Origin: Bacillota bacterium
GTDB taxonomy: Bacteria > Bacillota > Clostridia > Lutisporales > Lutisporaceae
Direction: 5' to 3'
Assembly (NCBI GenBank): GCA_023405875.1
Contig: JAEXXN010000278.1
Coordinates: forward strand, 1 to 12,401
Length of the DNA stretch: 12,401 nt
Position numbers and translations under genes: made by a program. Positions 5,912 through 12,343 of this stretch are shown piece by piece. Numbering within the stretch: position 1 is the stretch's first letter; every line of letters starts with the position of its first letter. A model generated the notes under the pieces. That model made no database searches. It saw nothing but the letters and a program-made list of their open reading frames with translations, and was not told the DNA's origin.

Positions 5912-7258
5912 ATGAGCATATTTAATGGGGAACGACTGAAAAAGGAGACCTTTAGGATAGATCGTGAAAGAATGCGCCGCGGCTGGTATTCTGATGCATA
6001 TTTCTCGAACACCGTAAAAATTCTTAATGAGCTTTCCAAGGAGAATTATATTTTTGAAGGGAAAAGCGACATAAAGGATATAGACTGCAGCGGAGTGAGA
6101 AACGGAGATATCCGGGTGGAAATGCAGTTCTTTACCAGAAGAAGGCCCTTCAGCATAATCGCAGGAGTGGATGAAGCCCTGGCGCTTTTGCAGGAATGTA
6201 CCGGATATTTTGACAAGGACGGAACCTTTGTAAATACTTATGACAGCCTGGAGATAGAGGCTGTGCAGGATGGAACCTTTGCAAAGTATGACGGGGACCC
6301 TATGGCGGTTCAGCCTGTGCTGAAGGTAAGGGGAAGGTACAGGGATTTTGCCATACTTGAAACGCCTATTCTCGGAGTACTGACTGAAACTACACGGATA
6401 ACCACCAATGTTTACAATACCCTGGTAGCCACAAAGGGCAAGGATATACTGTTCTTCCCGGCCAGATTCGCCCACTACAAGCTTCAAGCCATGCACGGAT
6501 ATGCCTATTCCCTGGCAGTGCAGGCATACAACCAGAAGCACAGCAAGAATTCCAGGGCAATGGTATCTACCGACGACCAGGGAGGCTGGTGGGGAGGAAA
6601 AGGCGGCGGTACAATAGCCCATGCTTCTATCGCCTGCTTTCTCGGGGATACGGCAGAAACAATGATGCAGTTCTCAAGAGTAATGCCGGGGGATGTTCTG
6701 CGTATAGCATTGATAGATTATCATAATGATTGTACCGGAGAAGTTGTAAAGGTAATGGAGGCAATGTTCGGAAAGTACATCCGGCTTTACAGTGAAGGCA
6801 AAATGGAGGAAGCGGCAAAATACAAGCTTTATGCGGTAAGGCCGGATACCTCGGCAAATATGAGGGATGAAGCTGTCGAGCCTATAGGGGACAAAGCCCT
6901 TGACTGCGGAGTGAACCCAAGGCTGATATGGAAGATCAGAAAAACTATGGATAAGGCATACGAAGCATGGAATGTACCGGAAGAATACCGGGAATTGGCG
7001 AAAAAATGGTGTGAAGACGTGAAAATAGTTGCTACGGGAGGTTTTAACATCAAGCGGATCAATCAATTTGAGCAGCTTGGAGTACCGGTAGATGTTTACG
7101 GAATCGGTTCTTCACTTCTGGATAACAGCAGTGAAACAGGTACGAATAATGACTATACGGGAGATATTGTCAGGGTCGAAATCGGAGGAGAATGGTTCCA
7201 CATTGCCAAGACCGGCAGAAAAGCATGTGATAATCCCAACCTGGAGGTTGTCAGATAG
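5912..7258 (+). CDS. pncB: Nicotinate phosphoribosyltransferase family protein
   Basis: The enzyme should join nicotinate and PRPP to form nicotinate mononucleotide, the first step of NAD salvage. From the ATG at 5912 it has 448 residues. Family features are ETPILGVLTETTRITTNVYN (starting near residue 150), GGGTIAHA with the conserved His237 (231-238), RVMPGDVLRIALIDYHND (starting at 256) and the phosphate-binding end ATGGFNIKRINQF (374-386) with DVYGIGSSLL (394-403). The ATG is preceded by GGGAGG at normal spacing; an upstream in-frame ATG at 5879 lacks a site as good. It follows the NrtR-like gene on the same strand, a classic NAD-salvage pairing. No terminator is evident after the stop. 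Some clostridial members are distant from characterised PncB, so the substrate (nicotinate versus nicotinamide) is inferred. Confidence 0.88.
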   Translation: MSIFNGERLKKETFRIDRERMRRGWYSDAYFSNTVKILNELSKENYIFEGKSDIKDIDCSGVRNGDIRVEMQFFTRRRPFSIIAGVDEALALLQECTGYFDKDGTFVNTYDSLEIEAVQDGTFAKYDGDPMAVQPVLKVRGRYRDFAILETPILGVLTETTRITTNVYNTLVATKGKDILFFPARFAHYKLQAMHGYAYSLAVQAYNQKHSKNSRAMVSTDDQGGWWGGKGGGTIAHASIACFLGDTAETMMQFSRVMPGDVLRIALIDYHNDCTGEVVKVMEAMFGKYIRLYSEGKMEEAAKYKLYAVRPDTSANMRDEAVEPIGDKALDCGVNPRLIWKIRKTMDKAYEAWNVPEEYRELAKKWCEDVKIVATGGFNIKRINQFEQLGVPVDVYGIGSSLLDNSSETGTNNDYTGDIVRVEIGGEWFHIAKTGRKACDNPNLEVVR

Positions 7259-7381
7259 AAGCTCAAAGAAAGATGACGAGGCGAGTATGGTGTTCATAAC
7301 GGTAATGACAGCAGGTAATTTACAAAATGTGAACAGAATAGAGATGGAGCTTTCAGCTTCAGCAAGGAATCATAAGCAGGA

Positions 7382-7669
7382 CTATTTGCATACTGAGGTA
7401 TAGCCATATACAAAATGCAGGTGATTATGGCTGTCTTCTGTAATGCCCTGGTAGTAATGTATGTGTCCTGATTCCACTGCAAGGTCCGGGCCTGTTGTAA
7501 TGCTGTAGTAGTGCTCATGACCATGATTGAAGGTAATATAGCCTACAAGCTTGTGAGTGTGGCTTTCCAGGCCGGATTCTTCGCTGGTTATACCGGACAA
7601 TCCATGACGGTGCTCATGGGTAGCGGTGGTTTTGCCATTGTAATTATGACAATGGACGGTATCCGACAT
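7382..7669 (-). CDS. ymaF: YmaF-family histidine-rich repeat protein
   Basis: This 95-residue protein is built from about six short repeats of the form HxH-x-Y/L-x-G-x-T: HCHNYNGKT, HEHRHGLSGIT, HTHKLVGYIT, HEHYYSITT, HIHYYQGIT and HLHFVYGYT. This is the pattern of Bacillus YmaF. About one residue in six is His. The function of the family is not established; metal binding is a reasonable inference from the paired histidines, and a spore or surface role is only a guess. There is no signal peptide. The frame opens with an ATG at 7678, but GGGGAG would then abut it, whereas it stands 8 bases before the ATG at 7669, which is chosen. The gene has its own promoter and is divergent from the FMN dehydrogenase gene. 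Confidence 0.87.
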   Translation of the reverse strand: MSDTVHCHNYNGKTTATHEHRHGLSGITSEESGLESHTHKLVGYITFNHGHEHYYSITTGPDLAVESGHIHYYQGITEDSHNHLHFVYGYTSVCK

Positions 7670-7703
7670 ATAAATCATCTCCCCGCTAACAAAATCTTGT
7701 TAT

Positions 7704-7732
7704 ATTATAGTTTATGCAGAAACAGTAAAGAA
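7704..7732 (-). promoter_or_regulatory. Promoter of the ymaF-like gene
   Basis: On the minus strand a perfect -10 TATAAT (7704-7709) is 17 bases from a weak -35 TTCTTT (7727-7732). Transcription would start near 7697, about 28 bases before the start codon. Confidence 0.65.
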
Positions 7733-7786
7733 CTTACATAATTAAATCAGGCAAAACAAAATATTACAATTTTTAGGAGGTAGAAA

Positions 7787-8806
7787 ATGGAGTACAAGGA
7801 GCTTTTGGCGAATGCAAAGACTTTGATAGGAGCAAAATGCAGGATATGCCGGGAATGCAACGGAGTTGTATGCAGAGGCGAGATACCCGGAATGGGCGGC
7901 AAAGGCAGCGGCAGCAGCTTTATCAGGAATTTTGAGAAGCTGAATGAAATCAAGCTTAACATGGACACCATTTATGAGTTCAAGGAAACAGATACGTCTG
8001 TCGAGCTTTTCGGCAAGACCTTCAGCTGTCCCGTGTTTGCTGCGCCTATAGGCGGTTTGCAGCAGCAATACGGAGCTGCGCTTAATGATGAAGAGTACAG
8101 CTATGCAATCGTAGCCGGCTGTAAGAATGCAGGTGCTGCAGGCTTTACCGGAGACGGTGTAAAGGAAGAGCATTATGATATGCCTATAAAGGCTATAACC
8201 AGGGTGGACGGCTGGGGGATACCGACAATAAAGCCCTGGAAGACAGAGGAGGTCATAGCCAAGGCAAAAAAGGCCGAGGCTGCAGGCGTACTTGCAGTTG
8301 CAATGGATATAGATGCCGCAGGGCTCGCCATCCTGGCAGCCGCAGGCAAACCGGTCAGCCCGAAATCTGTTGCTGAAATAAGAAGAATAGCAGAAAGCAC
8401 AAAGCTGCCCTTCATACTAAAGGGGATAATGACGGTTGCCGGGGCACAGAAGGCGGTAGAGGCCGGAGCTTATGCAATAATCGTTTCCAATCATGGGGGA
8501 AGGGTATTTGACCATACTCCTGCTACAGTGGAAGTACTGCCTGAAATACATAGGGCTGTCGGAGGCAAGATAAAAATACTGGTAGATGGCGGTGTAAGGT
8601 CGGGGATCGATGTAATGAAAATGCTCGCCCTGGGTGCCGATGCTGTACTCATAGGAAGGCCTTACGGAGTTGCAGCCTATGGCGGAGGTGCCGAAGGCGT
8701 GGAGCTTTACACAAGGAAGATAGCTGCGGAGCTGAAGGATGCGATGGTCATGACGGGCTGCAGCACTCTGAAGGATATTGATGAGAGAGTGATATTCGGC
8801 AGGTAG
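7787..8806 (+). CDS. Alpha-hydroxy-acid dehydrogenase family FMN protein with N-terminal Cys cluster
   Basis: This 339-residue protein has an FMN-binding TIM barrel of the lactate/glycolate oxidase family. Supporting motifs are FAAPIGGLQQQYG, LPFILKGIMTVAGAQKAVEAGA, SNHGGRVFDHTPATVEVLPE with the likely catalytic His236, and KILVDGGVRSGIDVMKMLALGADAVLIGRP, which holds the FMN phosphate site. Two points differ from classical members. The region normally carrying the substrate-binding Arg (LGxRxxD) reads AVAMDIDAAG. The N-terminus has four cysteines, C18-x2-C21-x2-C24-x4-C29, which could bind iron-sulfur or zinc. The substrate is therefore uncertain, and calling it a lactate enzyme would be unsafe. 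AGGAGG (7775-7780) stands 6 bases before the ATG. It is monocistronic as far as can be seen and converges with the next gene across the large hairpin element. Confidence 0.85.
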   Translation: MEYKELLANAKTLIGAKCRICRECNGVVCRGEIPGMGGKGSGSSFIRNFEKLNEIKLNMDTIYEFKETDTSVELFGKTFSCPVFAAPIGGLQQQYGAALNDEEYSYAIVAGCKNAGAAGFTGDGVKEEHYDMPIKAITRVDGWGIPTIKPWKTEEVIAKAKKAEAAGVLAVAMDIDAAGLAILAAAGKPVSPKSVAEIRRIAESTKLPFILKGIMTVAGAQKAVEAGAYAIIVSNHGGRVFDHTPATVEVLPEIHRAVGGKIKILVDGGVRSGIDVMKMLALGADAVLIGRPYGVAAYGGGAEGVELYTRKIAAELKDAMVMTGCSTLKDIDERVIFGR

Positions 8807-8878
8807 AGCAATAAGCAATTTCAGGTTCATAGTCATTAGTGAGGTACTTGCGTGAATATCTCGAGTTTATAACAAACT

Positions 8879-9105
8879 GCTAAACCAGGCAGTCGTGTAT
8901 AGCGGAAGTATACTTATACAAAAATTGTCAATGGCACTTATAAGTGGAGTCTTAGAAAAACCGTATGCGAAGGCAAGGACGCCGAAGCAAGCTTTCACCG
9001 GCCAAGGATGGCCGTTGAAAGCGTTAGGTTTTTCTTAGACGCAGCTTATTAGTGCCATCAATTTTTATATTCGTATACGTGCTATACATGGCTGCCTGGT
9101 TTAGC
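8879..9105. ncRNA. Large inverted-repeat element with three-way junction, candidate structured RNA
   Basis: The arms form an outer 25-bp stem (8879-8903 with 9081-9105) in which every position pairs if two G-U pairs are allowed. The duplex continues through 8906-8919/9067-9080, 8920-8927/9059-9066 and 8931-8962/9027-9058, with small bulges and eight mismatches in about 79 positions. At the tip, a three-way junction bears two hairpins, 8966-8989 and 8991-9022, with loops AAGGAC and AAGGAT. Three pairs are G-U only on the plus strand and one only on the minus strand, a weak preference for a plus transcript. It fills the gap between convergent genes. No transposase, target duplication or clear dedicated promoter was found. 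It may be a structured RNA, a MITE-like palindrome or an oversized bidirectional terminator. It contains no open reading frame of note. Confidence 0.5.
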
Positions 9106-9125
9106 GGGCCTTTACTAACCTAGAG

Positions 9126-9719
9126 CTATACGCTCCTAAGCTCATAAAACACCAGGTACTTTTCCCCCTGAGGTTTGCATTCAATATCGGTATTGTAAGC
9201 GAAGCTCCATTCCATTACTATTGATTTTCCTTCCCTCAGCAAGCCCCGGTAATATGCCTTGATGCGGTTGACGCTGTCAAGCAGGAGAGCCAGCTCCTCT
9301 GCCGGCAAGAAGCCCTGATCCCCGTCGTAGCTGTAAGAGCCTCCAGCTATTGTAATAGTCACGTTTTTATGCCCATGGGTCACAAGGTTCCACAGGTCCT
9401 TGTCCACCGCTTCTATGACCGTCCTATCGCTTTTTATGTCTATTACTCCGCTTTTGTCTGCAATAAAATACGGATAATATATTACCATGCCGTTATCTCC
9501 ATACATCTGAAGGAAGGCAGCCGCTTTTTCTGCGGCGATTGCTGCGGTCACACCCACAGCCCTGGGGAGATGTACGTCTGTACCGCTTTTTAAAGCTACT
9601 CTCACAGTCCAAAGGATACCGGCATCCAAGCTTACTTCCTTTGAGTATTTATTCCATGGAACTGTAGGGATATCCATATCCCTAAGCTCATAAAAGCCCA
9701 TCAGCTTGTTTATATTCAT
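9126..9719 (-). CDS. Hypothetical protein, unknown family
   Basis: This 197-residue protein was not recognised. It looks soluble, with mixed helices and strands, no signal peptide and no transmembrane segment. It includes an alanine-rich helix TAAIAAEKAAAFLQMYG followed by a hydrophobic strand MVIYYPYFIADKSGVIDI, then THGHKNVTITIAGGSYSYDG. The pentapeptide FYELR occurs twice, at residues 9-13 and 191-195, nearly at the two ends, encoded by an identical 15-base stretch. The ATG at 9719 is chosen because GGAGG sits 9 bases upstream; the in-frame ATG at 9737 has no suitable spacing. It has its own good promoter, appears monocistronic, and ends 20 bases from the large hairpin element. That a promoter, binding site and clean long frame all fit supports a real gene. 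Confidence 0.75.
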   Translation of the reverse strand: MNINKLMGFYELRDMDIPTVPWNKYSKEVSLDAGILWTVRVALKSGTDVHLPRAVGVTAAIAAEKAAAFLQMYGDNGMVIYYPYFIADKSGVIDIKSDRTVIEAVDKDLWNLVTHGHKNVTITIAGGSYSYDGDQGFLPAEELALLLDSVNRIKAYYRGLLREGKSIVMEWSFAYNTDIECKPQGEKYLVFYELRSV

Positions 9720-9762
9720 GGCCTCAGACCTCCGCATCCTTTATGTTGTTAAATCCATCTTT

Positions 9763-9792
9763 ATTATATACAAGTTGAGGCAGACTTGGCAA
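9763..9792 (-). promoter_or_regulatory. Promoter of the hypothetical gene
   Basis: On the minus strand -10 TATAAT (9763-9768) and -35 TTGCCA (9787-9792) are 18 bases apart. Transcription would start near 9756, about 37 bases before the ATG at 9719. Confidence 0.75.
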
Positions 9793-9954
9793 TTGTATGT
9801 ATTTCCTCAAAAGGAGAATTTACCGGGCTTCAAAGGTAGAAAATATAATCAGTTATTTGTTGTCGTATTCAATATAACGGCATTTGCATGAAATATGCTT
9901 CGCATAAGGTATTAGCCCTGAAGAATAAAATATTAACAGAGGAGGTGCAGGTAT

Positions 9955-10842
9955 TTGGAAGGAGTGAAAAGGCCGGTTGAGTTAACCAGGCTGAAGAGCT
10001 ATCTACAGCTATTGAGGCCCAGACATTGGATAAAGAATCTTTTTTTATTTGCAGCACTTCTGTTTTCGAGGAACATTGACAAGCTGCCCTATGCGTTGGC
10101 GGCACTCCAGGCTTTTCTCTGCTTTTGCATCACATCCTCTGCGGTATATATATTCAATGATATTATGGATATGGAAAAAGACAGGAAGCATCCGAAAAAG
10201 TGTAAAAGACCGTTGGCTTCAGGTGCAATAAGCAGGCGGGAGGCAGTGCTGCTTATATTGCTATTGCTTCCGGCAGCACTGGTGTTTTCTTTTATACTGA
10301 GCCGCAGCTTCGGATTTATTATCCTTACATACCTGCTTAATAATCTGCTTTATACACTGTATCTGAAGAACCTGGTCATACTTGATGTAATGTCAATAGC
10401 CCTGGGCTTTATACTGAGAGTGGCGGGAGGGGCTATTGCCATAGAAGTGCTTATTTCTCCATGGCTGATCCTATGTACCTTTCTGCTGGCTCTTTTTCTG
10501 GGCTTCAGCAAAAGAAGGAATGAGCTTCAGGTGCTTCAGGAGGAAGCTCATAGCCATAGGCTGATCCTGGAGCATTATTCACTGGAATTCATTGATAACA
10601 TGCTGTCGATAGTAACTGCATCGATACTGATATCCTACAGCCTGTATACCTTTTATGCCAGTGACGAAAAATATTCAATGGTGACTATATTGTATGTACT
10701 CTATGGAATTTTCCGGTACCAGTACATCATATACAACAAGAAGCAAGGAGAAAGCCCCGAGGAAATAGTGCTGGAGGATAAACCTCTATTAGTTAACATA
10801 ATGCTATGGGTGTTGACCAGCATAGTGATACTTTATATATAG
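9955..10842 (+). CDS. UbiA-family prenyltransferase, decaprenyl-phosphate phosphoribosyltransferase-like
   Basis: This integral membrane enzyme is likely to transfer 5-phosphoribose from PRPP to a polyprenyl phosphate, the step that feeds polyprenyl-phosphate pentose donors. The 295 residues contain about eight to nine hydrophobic segments. The first Asp-rich motif NDxxDxxxDRxHPxKxxRPLASG is complete (N68 to G90), with D69, D72 and D76. The second region LYLKNLVILDVMSIALGFILRVAGG matches the phosphoribosyltransferase subgroup rather than quinone-type UbiA. The start is TTG at 9955, 9 bases after GGAGG (9941-9945). A GTG three codons later is a weaker alternative because GGAAGGA abuts it. It converges on the glycosyltransferase gene with only three bases between stops. 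The products may both handle polyprenyl-phosphate sugars, which is an inference. Confidence 0.85.
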   Translation: MEGVKRPVELTRLKSYLQLLRPRHWIKNLFLFAALLFSRNIDKLPYALAALQAFLCFCITSSAVYIFNDIMDMEKDRKHPKKCKRPLASGAISRREAVLLILLLLPAALVFSFILSRSFGFIILTYLLNNLLYTLYLKNLVILDVMSIALGFILRVAGGAIAIEVLISPWLILCTFLLALFLGFSKRRNELQVLQEEAHSHRLILEHYSLEFIDNMLSIVTASILISYSLYTFYASDEKYSMVTILYVLYGIFRYQYIIYNKKQGESPEEIVLEDKPLLVNIMLWVLTSIVILYI

Positions 10843-10845
10843 CAT

Positions 10846-12228
10846 TCAATAGCCGGCTTTGAAAATGCGGAGGGCAGGAGTGACAATTGCTGCTGCAAAT
10901 ACTCCAAGGGCAATGCAGAGAAAGGGCTCTGCGATTATCCTGTACCTTGGGGCAAAGTAAAAGAGCTGTATGATAAGATTTATGTACAGTATGTTGCCGA
11001 TTATCCATGCAGGCTCGCAGAAAAGTATCCGTAAGGCTCCGGCAGCAGCAAGCCTGAGAACAAATAACAACAGCAGCAGGATGAAGGATATCCACAGGGC
11101 TGTAAAAGTCATCTGCGGCAGCTTATAGAAGCCCTCCAGGGCGTCTTTTTTTGCTATGCCCATAGTTATGAGGCTTCCATACAGAGGAAGCCGATAGGTC
11201 CTGTCCAGGTACGCACTTGCTTCAGAAATGTGAGGATCGCCCTCATAAAGAAAAAGCCTCTGCTTAAGCTTCGAAAGCTCAATTTCTCTTGGAATATTCC
11301 GTAATATATAAGCAAGCCCGTCCCTGTAGCCTGTGTCGTAAAGCCTGTTGATATCGGTGTGGGGCTTGACATCCACCCACTGCCCCTTTGCAAGGGGGTT
11401 ATGCGCTATGTAAAAATTGATGGGGCCGTTGGTATCAATCAGTATAAAGCGGCCTGTGACTGCATGGTTCCTAATTATCCACGGGGAGAATACCGTCAGC
11501 ATGATCAAAAAAGACAATACAGTGTCTTTAAGAATGGCCGCCAATGACTGTTTAAGCCTGAGCCTGCTTGCCGCAGCCAGAAGCAGGAGGAATACGGCCA
11601 TGACAAAGGGGATCAGAAGCAGCACGGGGCGAGTCAGGTTTCCGATACCAAGCAGCAGTGAATAGGGGATAAGCTGCTTCAATGTCCTGTAAGCCTTGTG
11701 CTCCGTAGGGACGGTGCATATCCATACCTGGGAGTACCTGAGGGCGTAATAGGCAGCCGCAAGGTAGAGGGTTATAAATACCGTTTCAACGTATAAATGG
11801 TTGGTATAAACCACCATCCTGGGGTTCAAAGCCATTAGTATACCTGCGGCAAGGCCCGCTTCCCTGTGAAAGCTGCTGTATCTGCGCAGGGAAATATTGG
11901 CTATACAATAGCAAAGGAGACAGGAAGCAGTTGAAAAAAGCACCTGAATCAGCCGCATCACTAAAAAATCCTGTGAAGTACCCAGGAATCTGTAAATAAA
12001 GCCTGAAAGAAAAATGTACAGGGGGGGCCAATAAGCATATCTTGCCCAATGCTCTCCGAAACGGTGGCCATAATACTGGCCTTCAACCACGTTCAGGGAG
12101 TAATGATACATGCTCCAGGCGTCTATTTTGAGCTCGAAGGGGGTATACAGGACAAACCGGAGTCTCAGGTAAAATGCCAGGGAAAATATCAGCCCAAGGT
12201 ATATCAGGGATCTGGCTTTGGTGCTCAA
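10846..12228 (-). CDS. GT39-like integral membrane glycosyltransferase (PMT/ArnT family)
   Basis: This 460-residue multispanning protein probably moves a sugar from a polyprenyl-phosphate donor to a lipid, protein or polymer on the outer face of the membrane. It has about ten or more hydrophobic helices. An acidic residue D36 in the first extracytoplasmic loop (FELKIDAWSMYHYSLN) and the YWPPLYIFLSG motif (66-76) are typical of GT-C enzymes of family 39. The positions around NLTRP and NPRMVVYTNHLYVET also fit. A soluble extracytoplasmic loop of roughly 90 residues (about 255-345) separates the helix blocks. The start is TTG at 12228, about 10 bases after AAAGGA; no in-frame ATG is better. Acceptor and sugar are unknown. 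It is convergent with the UbiA-like gene. Confidence 0.82.
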   Translation of the reverse strand: MSTKARSLIYLGLIFSLAFYLRLRFVLYTPFELKIDAWSMYHYSLNVVEGQYYGHRFGEHWARYAYWPPLYIFLSGFIYRFLGTSQDFLVMRLIQVLFSTASCLLCYCIANISLRRYSSFHREAGLAAGILMALNPRMVVYTNHLYVETVFITLYLAAAYYALRYSQVWICTVPTEHKAYRTLKQLIPYSLLLGIGNLTRPVLLLIPFVMAVFLLLLAAASRLRLKQSLAAILKDTVLSFLIMLTVFSPWIIRNHAVTGRFILIDTNGPINFYIAHNPLAKGQWVDVKPHTDINRLYDTGYRDGLAYILRNIPREIELSKLKQRLFLYEGDPHISEASAYLDRTYRLPLYGSLITMGIAKKDALEGFYKLPQMTFTALWISFILLLLLFVLRLAAAGALRILFCEPAWIIGNILYINLIIQLFYFAPRYRIIAEPFLCIALGVFAAAIVTPALRIFKAGY

Positions 12229-12266
12229 AGGCTTTCAGTCCTTTCAAAAGAGGAATGTGCAACAAA

Positions 12267-12343
12267 CGGAACGGTTACGAACCGTTCCCTACGGAACAAC
12301 AAGGTTATGTATAGGCTGTAGGGAACGGTTCTAAACCGTTCCG
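12267..12343. repeat. Double-palindrome repeat unit (REP/MITE-like)
   Basis: Two nearly identical palindromes, GGAACGGTT-ACG-AACCGTTCC (12268-12288) and GGAACGGTT-CTA-AACCGTTCC (12322-12342), lie head to head. The arms 12267-12292 and 12318-12343 are inverted repeats of one another with 24 of 26 matching positions and include CCCTAC/GTAGGG at their inner ends. About 25 bases separate them. The unit begins roughly 40 bases upstream of the glycosyltransferase start. It resembles the GTAGGG-plus-palindrome repeats scattered through many Clostridia and other genomes (from general knowledge, not a search). Nothing else is seen in 12344-12401. Confidence 0.75.

Noticed and set aside
5873..6622. 249-codon minus-strand open frame antisense to nrtR/NAPRTase.
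   Set aside because: It is an antisense shadow of the NAPRTase gene with no recognisable domain; the low-stop frame follows from the codon use of the sense gene.
7092..7403. 103-codon plus-strand frame overlapping the end of the NAPRTase gene.
   Set aside because: It starts inside the enzyme's conserved C-terminus in another frame, and its composition looks non-coding.
8848..8873. Promoter driving the large hairpin element on plus (TTGCGT or TACTTG with TATAAC).
   Set aside because: The TTGCGT spacing is 14 bases and TACTTG is a poor -35, so neither is convincing.
8879..9105. CRISPR array, tRNA or group II intron as explanation for the large inverted repeat.
   Set aside because: There are no direct repeats with spacers, no tRNA arms, and no intron domain V-like or reverse transcriptase sequence.
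9844..9876. Promoter for the UbiA-like gene (TATAAT at 9844-9849 or TATAAC further on).
   Set aside because: The best -35 matches give spacings of 19, 16 or 14 bases with weak hexamers; not clear enough to annotate.
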